From CAMAUF01 sp046152925 (lineage in GTDB: Bacteria; Chloroflexota; Dehalococcoidia; Tepidiformales; Tepidiformaceae), in assembly GCA_046152925.1 (NCBI GenBank), contig JBJXFX010000159.1:8273-72272 (forward strand): a stretch of DNA of 64,000 nucleotides, read 5' to 3'. The position numbers were made by a program, and so were the translations under genes. Numbering within the stretch: the stretch's first letter is position 1; each line of letters opens with the position of its first letter. The notes beneath the pieces were generated by a model. That model saw only the letters and a program-made list of their open reading frames with translations. It ran no database searches and was not told where the DNA came from. This document shows positions 49,822 through 58,442 of this stretch, in pieces.

Positions 49822-51165
49822 TTACCGGCTGAGCAGGAGTTGCGCTTCGGCTGGCGGGCGCGGCGCGGGGATCGCCATCGAATCCCGTTCATCGTAGAGC
49901 CGTAAAATGGTACCGGCGAGCTTGGCAGAGTCGTGCCGGTAACGGTTGTCTTCCGAGACGACGTCCGCCTCGACGATCCGGATGCCCGCGAGGGCGGCAA
50001 AGCCGCCGTTGCGGCTGATGCCGACCGGGTTCGAATGCCAGGCTTCGGGCAGTTCGGTGGCGATATTGTTGTTGGCGATGACGGCGTGGACGAGCCCGCG
50101 GCCCGCGTGGAGCTCGAGGGCCTCGACGTGGTCTTGCACCGTGTAGCCGTCCGTTTCGCCTTGTTGGGTGGCGACGTTGCAGACGAACACCTTCATCGCG
50201 CCCGTTGCTTCGAGCGCGCGCCGGATGCCATCGACCAGGAGGTTCGGGAGGACGCTCGTGAAGAGGCTGCCGGGCCCGATGACGATCAGGTCGGCATCAA
50301 GGATGGCGCGGACCGCTTCGGGATGTGCTTCGGCGTGGGGCGGGTTGAGGTACACCTCTTTGATGGAGGCGCCGCGTTCGGAGATGTTGTGTTCGCCGTG
50401 GACGAGCTCGTCTTCGTGGGTCATCGCGCTGAGGGTGACGTCTTCGAGGGTGGACGGCAGGATCGTGCCGCGGACGTTGAGGACGCGGCTCGTCTCCTGG
50501 ATCGCGGCTTCGAAGTTCCCAGTGACTTCGGACATCGCGACGATGAACAGGTTTCCAAAGGAGTGGCCTTCGAGGCCGTTGCCTTCGGTGAATCGGTATT
50601 GGAAGAGCTTTGACATGAGGGGTTCCGCTTCGGCGAGCGCGGCGATGCACTGGCGGATGTCGCCGGGGGCGATGACGCCGAACTCTTGGCGAAGGCGGCC
50701 CGTGCTGCCGCCGTCGTCGGCCACTGTGACGATGGCGGTGAGGTTGCTGGTGTGCTCGCGGAGGCCGCGCAAGAGGTTCGAAAGCCCGGTGCCGCCGCCG
50801 ATGGCGACGATCCGTGGCCCGCGGCCGAGGATGCGCTTGTTATAGATCGTCTGGGCGAGGTCGCGGTCGGGGCGCACGAAGGAGTAAAGCAGCGACTGGT
50901 TGAGCTTCCAAGTCGCGAGCCCGACGGTGGAAAGGGAGAGGCTCATGAAAAGCAGGCCGCGCGCCCAGCGCGGGATGAACTGGAGCGTGATGTAGTAGAA
51001 CGCGCCGGGGAAGGTGTAGCTGAGGTAGGCCTCGCGGAGCACGTAGGAGATGCCAAGGCCCATCAGCACAACGCCAAGCAGGAGCAGGAGCAACCATCGC
51101 TTGATGTGCATTCCCGGGTAGAGCCACTTCAGGGCGCTGTGGGAGCGTAGGTCTCGTGCTGTCAT
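49822..51165 (-). CDS. yvcK: YvcK/CofD-like protein with an N-terminal membrane anchor
   Basis: A 447-aa protein. Two or three TM helices come first (about 20-45 and 55-85). The YvcK domain starts near 117 with RIVAIGGGTGLSNLLRGLR and VTVADDGGSTGRLRQEFG, and ends with NVATQQGETDGYTV and HAVIANNN. YvcK binds UDP-sugars and supports cell-wall synthesis and growth on gluconeogenic carbon; the membrane-tethered form is like that of some Chloroflexota and Actinobacteria. ATG 51165 has a TATACT box 11 nt upstream. Confidence 0.88.
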   Translation of the reverse strand: MTARDLRSHSALKWLYPGMHIKRWLLLLLLGVVLMGLGISYVLREAYLSYTFPGAFYYITLQFIPRWARGLLFMSLSLSTVGLATWKLNQSLLYSFVRPDRDLAQTIYNKRILGRGPRIVAIGGGTGLSNLLRGLREHTSNLTAIVTVADDGGSTGRLRQEFGVIAPGDIRQCIAALAEAEPLMSKLFQYRFTEGNGLEGHSFGNLFIVAMSEVTGNFEAAIQETSRVLNVRGTILPSTLEDVTLSAMTHEDELVHGEHNISERGASIKEVYLNPPHAEAHPEAVRAILDADLIVIGPGSLFTSVLPNLLVDGIRRALEATGAMKVFVCNVATQQGETDGYTVQDHVEALELHAGRGLVHAVIANNNIATELPEAWHSNPVGISRNGGFAALAGIRIVEADVVSEDNRYRHDSAKLAGTILRLYDERDSMAIPAPRPPAEAQLLLSR

Positions 51166-51176
51166 GCCGAGGCCGC

Positions 51177-51182
51177 AGTATA
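51177..51182 (-). promoter_or_regulatory. -10 box with a very short leader (yvcK-secG operon)
   Basis: TATACT on the minus strand ends 11 nt before ATG 51165. Confidence 0.5.
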
Positions 51183-51214
51183 CCACCTAAGGCCGATACC
51201 GCTAGGGATTGTGA

Positions 51215-52696
51215 TCATTTCGACAGCTCCGCAGTCAGCAGGGTTTGGGCGACTTGCGGATTGGCCCGCCCCCGGGTCTCCCGCATGACCTGCCCAATCA
51301 AGAATTTGATGGACGCTTCCTTGCCTGCGTGGAAGTCGGCGACGGCCTTTTCGTTGGCCGCGACGACCTTTTGGATGATGGCGATGAGGTCGGCGTCGCC
51401 GCTGATCTGGGCGAGACCGTCGGCCTCGACGATGGCGGCCGCGTCTTTCCCGGTGGCGGCCATCTTTTCGAACACGTCCTTGGCGACTTGGCCGGTGATT
51501 GTGCCGGATTCGACGAGGCCGATGAGCCCGGCCAGGGCGACCGGCGTGACCGGGAGGTCGTCCAGGCTGCGCCCGGTGGTGTTTTGCCAGCGGAGGACTT
51601 CGCCGAGGACCCAGTTGGCGGCGAGTTTGGCGGCGCGGACGGGCTCGCCCGGAATGGCCGCGCGAGCCGCGTCGAAGTAGTCGGCGCGGAGGCGGTCCTC
51701 GGTCAGCGAGGCCGCTTCGTAGTCGGAGAGGCCGAGTTCGAGGAGGGCCTGTTTGCGTACGTCGGGGAGGACCGGGAGCTCGGCGGCGACGCGCGCCACC
51801 CACTCGCGGCTCAGACGCAACGGCGGCAAGTCCGGCTCGGGGAAGTAGCGGTAGTCGTTCGCCTCTTCCTTGGAGCGCTGAGAGACGGTGACGCCGCGTT
51901 CGTCGACCCAGCCGCGGGTCTCCTGGATGATGCGGCCGCCTTCACGGAGGAGCTGCGCTTGGCGCTTCTCTTCGAAGAGGATCGCGTCGTGGACGGCGCG
52001 GAAGCTGTTCATGTTCTTGACTTCGACCTTGGTCCCAAACGCCGGGGCGCCGCGTTCGCGAAGGCTGACGTTGGCGTCGCATCGGAAGTTGCCCTCTTCC
52101 ATGTTCGCGTCGCTGACGCCGATGTAGCGGAGGATTTGGCGGAGCCGGACGAGGTAGTCCCGCGCCTCGGCGGCGCTGCGGATGTCGGGCTCGCTGACGA
52201 TCTCCATGAGCGGCGTGCCGGAGCGGTTGACGTCGACGAGGCTATAGCCCTCGCCGGTGACGGCGTCCGTGCGATGGAGCAGGCGGGCCGTGTCCTCTTC
52301 CATGTGGACGCGGGTGATGCCGATGCGCTTGGGTGTTTCGCCCTCGACGTGGACTTCGAGCCAGCCTTCGCGGCAGATCGGCAGGTCGTACTGCGAGATC
52401 TGGTACCCCTTCATGAGGTCGGGGTAGGGGTAGTTCTTGCGGTCGAACTTGGCGAACTCGGCGATGGTGCAGTGGAGCGCGAGCCCGGTCATGGTGATGA
52501 ACTCGATAGCGCGTTCGTTGATCACCGGGAGCGTGCCGGGCATGCCGAGGCAGACCGGGCAAACGTGGGTGTTCGGCTCGGCGCCGGTGTAGCCGGTGCT
52601 ACAGGAGCAGAACATCTTGCTCTTGGTGATGAGTTGGCAGTGGACTTCGAGTCCGACGACGGTTTCAAAGTCAGTCGCAACGGCAGTCGCGGCCAT
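51215..52696 (-). CDS. gatB: Aspartyl/glutamyl-tRNA amidotransferase subunit B
   Basis: A 493-aa GatB kinase-like subunit. GLEVHCQLITKSKMFCSCS, then CPVCLGMPGTLPVIN, holds the zinc Cys. DLMKGYQISQYDLPI, RVHMEEDTARL and DVNRSGTPLMEIVSEPD follow, and the YqeY-like tail (from about 340) ends NPQVAQTLL. It activates Gln/Asn precursors on misacylated tRNA. gatA and gatC are not in the window. A strong GGAGG Shine-Dalgarno precedes ATG 52696. Confidence 0.95.
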   Translation of the reverse strand: MAATAVATDFETVVGLEVHCQLITKSKMFCSCSTGYTGAEPNTHVCPVCLGMPGTLPVINERAIEFITMTGLALHCTIAEFAKFDRKNYPYPDLMKGYQISQYDLPICREGWLEVHVEGETPKRIGITRVHMEEDTARLLHRTDAVTGEGYSLVDVNRSGTPLMEIVSEPDIRSAAEARDYLVRLRQILRYIGVSDANMEEGNFRCDANVSLRERGAPAFGTKVEVKNMNSFRAVHDAILFEEKRQAQLLREGGRIIQETRGWVDERGVTVSQRSKEEANDYRYFPEPDLPPLRLSREWVARVAAELPVLPDVRKQALLELGLSDYEAASLTEDRLRADYFDAARAAIPGEPVRAAKLAANWVLGEVLRWQNTTGRSLDDLPVTPVALAGLIGLVESGTITGQVAKDVFEKMAATGKDAAAIVEADGLAQISGDADLIAIIQKVVAANEKAVADFHAGKEASIKFLIGQVMRETRGRANPQVAQTLLTAELSK

Positions 52697-52697
52697 G

Positions 52698-52757
52698 CAA
52701 CACCTCCACCGCCCCCGCCAGGGCCGTGCAGCCAGTATAGGCACGGGGGCGGTGTTG
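52698..52757 (-). promoter_or_regulatory. gatB promoter inside an inverted repeat
   Basis: On the minus strand TATACT (52739 to 52734) lies between two arms: CAACACCGCCCCCG upstream (52757 to 52744) and its complement CGGGGGCGGTGGAGGTGTTG (52717 to 52698), which contains the Shine-Dalgarno and an extra 6 nt. Confidence 0.45.
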
Positions 52758-52764
52758 GGTCTCT

Positions 52765-53310
52765 TTAGGCGGGAGCCTTGAGCAGGCCCTCGATCTCCGG
52801 GAGGTGCTCGGCGTAGTGGAGGAAGGTGTTGCCGGCGAAGAAGTAGAGGAGCATCGCGCTCCCGGGCTCGTCCGGGTAGCCGGGTTCCAAGAGGGCTTCT
52901 TCGGCGAGCCCTTCGATCGTCGCGACGGTGCGGGCGTGGGCCTCGCGGAGGGCGGCGATCACCGTGCGGCCCGGCGTGGCGCGGCCGAGGGCTTGCACCG
53001 CGGCGTTGATGGCATCGATCTCGCCGCCGTTCCAGACGACGTTCGAAATCCCGAGGGCCGGCGGGATGGGCTCGCTGGTCGCCTGAGCCGCGACCTTGCG
53101 TTCCCACGAGGCGAGGTGGTGCAGGTGGTCGCGGGCGCTCCAGGCGCCCGCGGGAGCGGGGACGAGGGCGGCCTCGTCCGCGTGCTCCACGATGTCCATC
53201 AGGCGCGCGAAGGCCGGTGCGATCCGGGCCAACAGTTCGCCCCGGACGGATTCGCCAGCAGCAAGGCGGGCGAGCCATTCGTCGCGAGTCGGCGCGCGTT
53301 CTTCGGCCAC
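52765..53310 (-). CDS. DinB-superfamily protein (DUF664-like)
   Basis: A 181-aa four-helix DinB/YfiT-like protein. Metal-binding His residues lie in ARDHLHHLASWE near 61-72 and FLHYAEHLPEI near 163-173. Such proteins are thiol-dependent S-transferases or of unknown role. GTG 53310 is preferred over an upstream frame. TAGCCT (53323 to 53318) lies 7 nt before it, but the TAG is also the stop of the regulator gene upstream. Confidence 0.75.
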   Translation of the reverse strand: MAEERAPTRDEWLARLAAGESVRGELLARIAPAFARLMDIVEHADEAALVPAPAGAWSARDHLHHLASWERKVAAQATSEPIPPALGISNVVWNGGEIDAINAAVQALGRATPGRTVIAALREAHARTVATIEGLAEEALLEPGYPDEPGSAMLLYFFAGNTFLHYAEHLPEIEGLLKAPA

Positions 53311-53320
53311 GCGGCGCAGG

Positions 53321-56260
53321 CTACACGAGCCCGTGCTTTGCGGCGAAGCGGCCAGCGTCCGCACGGTTCGTGCAGGCGGCTTTGCCGTAGATGCTCGTGA
53401 TGTGGCGCATCACGGTATTTGGGCTGATGACGAGCTTGTCCGCGATTTCGCGGTTGCTGAGACCGCCCGCGAGCAGCCGGAGCACCTCGACTTCGCGCTC
53501 CGAGAGCCCGGCCGGGTGACGCGGGGTCGCTGTGACAGCGCTCGGCGGCGGTGTGGCGAGGATCGCCTCGACGTCGGCGAGGACGGCGCGCAGGCCATGG
53601 GCCTCGCCGAGCTCTCGGGCCCGGGAGAGCGCCGCCGCTGACCCGTCCGCGTTGGCGCCGCGCAAACAGGCGCCGAGCCGCACCTGCGCGACCGCTTCCC
53701 AGGAGCGGGCGCCAAAGGCGACATCGGTCGCGATCGCTCGGTTGTAGAGGTCGACCGCGTGGCTGACGTGTCCCTGTGCCTCCGCGCACTGACCGAGGAG
53801 GAAATCGACCGGGCCGTAGGCCATGGAGGCCTGGCCGCCGTAAACGACGCAGCCGGCCCACTCGCTGGCCACGGCTTCGACGCGGGCCGCCTCGCCGGCC
53901 AGACGGTTGTGGACGAGGGCGTCGCCGAGGGCGAAAAAGACAATCGGGAGGGCGTTGATTTTCGGCATCTGTTCGAAGCCGCGCTCCGCGAGCATCCGGA
54001 CGTCGGCCGCCGCTTCGTCGTGCTTGCCGGCCTGATGGTGGATGGCGGCCAACGCGGCGCGCCAAAGCGGGACTTCGGGCGAGCGGGCGGCGAGGGGGAG
54101 GAGGATCGGTTCGAGTTCCGCCAGGCGGCCCTGGGCGTGGCGGACGAACATCATCTGGCCGGCCCAAAACTGGAGGGCGTTGGTGCTCCCGATCTGCTGG
54201 CCGAGTTGAAGGCCCGCAAACATGAGGCGTTCTGCCTCGGGCCAATCCCCGGCGATCTGAGCCTCCAGCGCATCGAGGCCGAGGACGTGCCACTCGCGCT
54301 GCGGCATCCGGAGGTCCTTGGCGAGGGCACGGTAGCGGTCCACCGCAGCACGCATTTCGACCGGGCGTCCATGCCAAAGGTGCTCGCGGGCTGCCCAGAG
54401 GTAGCCTTCGGCCAGCGCGTCGCGGTCGCCGACTTCGCGCCCGAGCGTGATCAGTTCCTCGGCGTGGCGAAGCCGGTGTGGCGAATGGATGCCGAGGGCG
54501 ACGATCCCGCCTTCGAGGGTGTGGGCGAGGGCGCGCCGGTCGCCGAGGTCGCGGGCCATGGCGACGGCCCGGTGGGCGAGCGCCGCCGACTCCGCGTGGC
54601 GGGCCGGCGTGAAGTGCGTGACGCGCGCCAGTGCGGAGATGGCGATCGCGTGGGCGGGGGCCGGCCGCCCCGCAAAGGCGGCGCTCGCGTCGTCGAGGAG
54701 GGCGATGGCCTCGCTGTCGTAGTGGTCGAAGGTCGCCTCGCCGGCGCGGCCGATAGCCGCGGCCGCGAGGATCTCCGGCCCGTCGGCGTCGCCCGCAGCG
54801 CAGCGGTCCTTTCCGCGCTCGGCGGCCTGGACAAAGGTCGCGTTCGCCGCGGAGATATCGCCCAAACGGCGGTAGGCCTCGCCGAGCCCGAGGAGCAGCC
54901 GGGGCGCTTCCGCACTGGCTGCCCCGGTGTACTGGCGGTCGACATCGATGGCCCGCAGGTAGTGGTCGCGAGCTGCTTCGTAGGCGAGGCTGGCGGTCGC
55001 GTCGGCGGCGGCGCGCGCCAGGCAGCTGATCGCGCGGGCCGTGGTGCCCAACGGCGCAGCTTGGAGGAAATGGTGTGCAAGCTCGGCGTACGAGGCGCTG
55101 CCGGCTTGCTCCAGCGCTTCGGCCGCGCGGAGGTGGGCACGGGCGCGCCCGGCCATGCTGAGCCCGGCGACGAGCGTTTCCTGAATAAGCGCATGGGCGA
55201 AGCGGTATTCGCCCGGGCCGACGGTCGCGACCGTCCGCGCCTGTTCGGCCGGTTCTAGCGCCTCCAGGATATCGTCACCGCGACGCCCCGTGGCGAGCTC
55301 AAGGTGGCGCAGACGGAAGTCGCGGCCGAAGACGGCCGCCTGCCGGAGGAGCGCGACGGTGTCCGGCGCGAGCCGGGCGAGGCGGAGGTCGATGGCTTCG
55401 CGCACGCCGGGCGGCACGGCGATAGCCGCTCCTCCCTTGGCTTGAAGCATGCCGTCGGCCGCGAGGATGCGGATCGTCTCGCCGACGAACAGCGGGTTGC
55501 CGTCGGTTTTTTCGAGGACGGTGTCCACGAGCTGGTCGGCCGGCGTGATCCCGGTGGCTTGGTGGAAGAGGGCGCGGACGCTATCACGCTCCAGGCCGGT
55601 GAGCGCGATGCGGGCGCTGAGCTTGCCGCGGGCGACCCGCGCCGCGCTCTGGGCGACCATCGACTCGGGCGAGGCCTCGGTGTCGCGATACGTCCCCAGC
55701 GCGAGGATACGGGCGCTGCCGAGACGGCCTTGGGTTGCGAGGTATTCGAGCATTTTGAGGGAGGCTTCGTCGGCCCAGTGGAGGTCGTCGAGCACGAGGA
55801 CGAGTGGGACGCGCGAACTGGCGAAGTGGAGCACGGTGGTGATCGTTTCGAACAGCCGGAAGCGCGCTTGGGCGCCCGCTTCGGAATCGGAGAGGAGGCG
55901 CGTGCTGCCGTCGGAAAGCTCGGGGACGACCTGGGCGATGACGGAGCGGTCGGCGCCGATTTCGTGGAAGAGGCCAGCCGGGTCTTGGCCGTGGAGGTAG
56001 TCGCGGAGGATTTGCACCCAGGGCCAGAACGGCGGGGCGCCATCTCCTTCGTAGCAACGGCCCCAGAGGACGCGCGCGCCCTTGGCTTGGGCGCCCTCGC
56101 TCGCCTGCTCCACGAGCCGTGTCTTGCCGATGCCGGGCTCGCCGGTGATGAGGGCGACGCTGCCGGCGCCCTCAATGGCGGAGGTCACGGCCTGGTCGAG
56201 GGTCGCGCTCTCGGCGTCGCGGCCAACGAACGATGTCCGAACCAGCGATGATGCCCGCAA
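53321..56260 (-). CDS. LAL-type large ATP-binding LuxR regulator
   Basis: A 979-aa regulator. An AAA/STAND ATPase comes first, with Walker A GEPGIGKTRL at 40-49 and Walker B VLVLDDLHWADE near 152-163. A long TPR-like helical middle (about 350-900) follows. The C-terminal LuxR HTH reads LSEREVEVLRLLAGGLSNRE, then IADKLVISPNTVMRHITSIYG, near 915-960. LAL proteins bind ATP and an effector and activate nearby operons. It is divergent from rmlA, a likely target. TTG 56260 follows a GGGGAGG Shine-Dalgarno; TATACT is at 56283 to 56278. Confidence 0.9.
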   Translation of the reverse strand: MRASSLVRTSFVGRDAESATLDQAVTSAIEGAGSVALITGEPGIGKTRLVEQASEGAQAKGARVLWGRCYEGDGAPPFWPWVQILRDYLHGQDPAGLFHEIGADRSVIAQVVPELSDGSTRLLSDSEAGAQARFRLFETITTVLHFASSRVPLVLVLDDLHWADEASLKMLEYLATQGRLGSARILALGTYRDTEASPESMVAQSAARVARGKLSARIALTGLERDSVRALFHQATGITPADQLVDTVLEKTDGNPLFVGETIRILAADGMLQAKGGAAIAVPPGVREAIDLRLARLAPDTVALLRQAAVFGRDFRLRHLELATGRRGDDILEALEPAEQARTVATVGPGEYRFAHALIQETLVAGLSMAGRARAHLRAAEALEQAGSASYAELAHHFLQAAPLGTTARAISCLARAAADATASLAYEAARDHYLRAIDVDRQYTGAASAEAPRLLLGLGEAYRRLGDISAANATFVQAAERGKDRCAAGDADGPEILAAAAIGRAGEATFDHYDSEAIALLDDASAAFAGRPAPAHAIAISALARVTHFTPARHAESAALAHRAVAMARDLGDRRALAHTLEGGIVALGIHSPHRLRHAEELITLGREVGDRDALAEGYLWAAREHLWHGRPVEMRAAVDRYRALAKDLRMPQREWHVLGLDALEAQIAGDWPEAERLMFAGLQLGQQIGSTNALQFWAGQMMFVRHAQGRLAELEPILLPLAARSPEVPLWRAALAAIHHQAGKHDEAAADVRMLAERGFEQMPKINALPIVFFALGDALVHNRLAGEAARVEAVASEWAGCVVYGGQASMAYGPVDFLLGQCAEAQGHVSHAVDLYNRAIATDVAFGARSWEAVAQVRLGACLRGANADGSAAALSRARELGEAHGLRAVLADVEAILATPPPSAVTATPRHPAGLSEREVEVLRLLAGGLSNREIADKLVISPNTVMRHITSIYGKAACTNRADAGRFAAKHGLV

Positions 56261-56373
56261 CGCGTCCTCCCCGGCGGAGTATACCCACGATCGGTACGCA
56301 AGGTGGCGAGTATTCGACGTACTGTCCGTGTGTTCCGTGGCTCCCCGCCCTCCGGCGTGGGATACTCCGGGGC

Positions 56374-57426
56374 GTGAAGGGACTTATCCTCTCGGGCGGG
56401 AAAGGGACGCGGCTGCGGCCGTTCACCTATTCCGGGGCCAAGCAGCTCGTCCCCATCGCGAACACGCCCGTCCTCCATTTTCCCGTCCGCCAGCTTGTGG
56501 AAGCCGGGATTACCGAGATCGGCATCATCGTCGGGGAGACCGGCGGCCAGATCCGCGACGCGATGGGCGAGGGCGAGGCCTTCGGGGCGCGATTCACCTA
56601 CATCCCGCAAGTGGAACCGCTTGGGCTCGCCCACGCCGTCGCGATCGCCGAGGGCTTCCTCGGGGGCGAGCCGTTCATCATGTACTTGGGCGACAACGTC
56701 CTGCTCGGCGGGATCGAGTGGTTCGTCGACGCTTTCCGGCGGGAGGGGACGCCGGCCGTGATCGTGCGGTCTGTTCCGGACCCATCAGCGTTCGGCGTGG
56801 CGGAGGTCGCAGATGGCCACTTGGTGCGGATGGTCGAGAAGCCCAAAGAGCCGCCGACCGACCTGGCGGTGATCGGCGTGTATGCGTTCGTCCCGGCCGT
56901 GTTCGGCGTCATTGCGCGGCAAAAGCCGAGCGCGCGCGGCGAGTTGGAGATTGCGGACGCGATTAACGGGCTCGCTGCGGCCGGGATTCCGGTGCGCGCG
57001 GCCCGGACCGAGGCGGCGTGGATCGACACGGGCAAGATGGAGGACATCCTGGCGGCGAACCGGGCCATCCTCCGGACGATTGAGCCCGGCGTGGACCCTT
57101 CAGCCCGATTGACGAACGTGGACGTGCAAGGCCAAGTCCGGATTGGCCCCGGCGCGATACTCCGGGATGCGAGGGTGCTTGGCCCGGCGGTGATCGGCGC
57201 CGGGACGGTCGTCGAGGGCTCGACCGTCGGGCCGGATGTGGCGCTCGGCGACCGCGCAGTGGTCCGCTATTCGACGGTCGTCAACGCGATCGTGATGGAG
57301 GACACGGTGGTCGATTCCTGTGATGCGCTGGTCGACTCGATGGTGGGCCGCGATGCACGCCTCACGCGGATGCCGGCCGCGAGCCGGGTGGCGCTCGGCG
57401 ACCACAGCCGGGTGGAGGTCGGATGA
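56374..57426 (+). CDS. rmlA: Glucose-1-phosphate thymidylyltransferase, long form
   Basis: A 350-aa nucleotidyltransferase with LILSGGKGTRLRPFTYSGAK at 4-23, YLGDNVLLGG near 108-117 (catalytic Asp) and VEKPKEPP. A left-handed beta-helix C-terminus (from about 250: GPGAILRDARVLGPAVIGAG) is typical of the long RmlA group found with dTDP-sugar and antibiotic gene clusters. It makes dTDP-glucose from dTTP and Glc-1-P. The GTG start lies 7 nt after GATACT. It overlaps rmlB by ATGA. Confidence 0.92.
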   Translation: MKGLILSGGKGTRLRPFTYSGAKQLVPIANTPVLHFPVRQLVEAGITEIGIIVGETGGQIRDAMGEGEAFGARFTYIPQVEPLGLAHAVAIAEGFLGGEPFIMYLGDNVLLGGIEWFVDAFRREGTPAVIVRSVPDPSAFGVAEVADGHLVRMVEKPKEPPTDLAVIGVYAFVPAVFGVIARQKPSARGELEIADAINGLAAAGIPVRAARTEAAWIDTGKMEDILAANRAILRTIEPGVDPSARLTNVDVQGQVRIGPGAILRDARVLGPAVIGAGTVVEGSTVGPDVALGDRAVVRYSTVVNAIVMEDTVVDSCDALVDSMVGRDARLTRMPAASRVALGDHSRVEVG

Positions 57427-58442
57427 AGGCGCTCGTCACGGGCGGGAGCGGGTTCATCGGCAGCCACGTTGTGCGGGCGTTGCTGCGCGATGGCTGGGCG
57501 GTCCGCAACCTCGACAAGCTTACCTACGCTTCGAACCAGCTCAACTTGCGCGATGTCCAGGAGGATCCGGGCTACGAGTTTCTCCAGGGCGATATCTGCG
57601 ACCCGGAGGCCGTGGCGGCGGCCCTGGAGGGCGTCGACCTCGTCCTGAACTTCGCTGCCGAGTCCCACGTCGACCGGTCGCTGTTGGACCCCTTGGTCTT
57701 CGTGCGGACCGATGTCGAGGGCGTGGTGGTGCTGCTTGAGGCGTTGCGCAAGCAGCCGAGAACGGCGCTCGTACATATGTCGACGGACGAGGTGTTCGGC
57801 ACGCTCCCGGCGCCGTTGGAGGCCGGCGAAGAGGCGCCCTTTAACCCGTCGAGCCCGTATTCGGCGAGCAAGGCGGCCGCCGAGCTCCAGATCCGCGCCT
57901 ACGCCCACACCTACGGCATGCCGGTGACCGTCCTTCGCTGTTGCAACGTCTATGGGCCGAACCAGCATATCGAGAAGTTCATCCCGCTCTTCCTCACACG
58001 TGCACTGCGGGGCGAGGCGCTGCCGCTGTACGGCGATGGCCGGCAGGAGCGCGAGTGGATCTTCACGGCGGACCTGGTCGACGCCGTCCGGCTGGTGGTG
58101 TCGCAGCTGCCAGCGACGCCCGGCATCCAGGCGGTGCACGTCGGCTCTGGGGAGCGCCGCGGGAACTTGGATGTCGCCCACACGATTTGCGACCTGGTGG
58201 AGCGGCCACGCGAGCTGATTACGCCCGTCGCCGACCGGCCGGGGCACGACCGCCGCTACGCGCTCGACGCGACGAAGCTCCGCGGCATGGGTTGGCAACC
58301 GAAGGTTTCGTTCGAGGCCGGCCTCCGGACCACTGCCGCGTGGTATCGCGAGCACCCCGATATCTGGGGGGCGGCGGCCAGCCCTGAATTCGTGGCGTAC
58401 TTCCGGGACCAATACGAAGGGCGTCTCGAAGGCGAGCGTTAG
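57423..58442 (+). CDS. rmlB: dTDP-glucose 4,6-dehydratase
   Basis: A 339-aa extended SDR. It has the NAD motif VTGGSGFIGSHVV at 5-17, the FAAESHVDRS block near 79-88 that marks RmlB, the HMSTDEVFG strand and YSASKAAAELQIRAY (YxxxK). The reaction gives dTDP-4-keto-6-deoxyglucose. It follows rmlA; rmlC and rmlD are not present in the window. Its stop overlaps that of selD by 4 bp, convergently. Confidence 0.93.
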   Translation: MKALVTGGSGFIGSHVVRALLRDGWAVRNLDKLTYASNQLNLRDVQEDPGYEFLQGDICDPEAVAAALEGVDLVLNFAAESHVDRSLLDPLVFVRTDVEGVVVLLEALRKQPRTALVHMSTDEVFGTLPAPLEAGEEAPFNPSSPYSASKAAAELQIRAYAHTYGMPVTVLRCCNVYGPNQHIEKFIPLFLTRALRGEALPLYGDGRQEREWIFTADLVDAVRLVVSQLPATPGIQAVHVGSGERRGNLDVAHTICDLVERPRELITPVADRPGHDRRYALDATKLRGMGWQPKVSFEAGLRTTAAWYREHPDIWGAAASPEFVAYFRDQYEGRLEGER

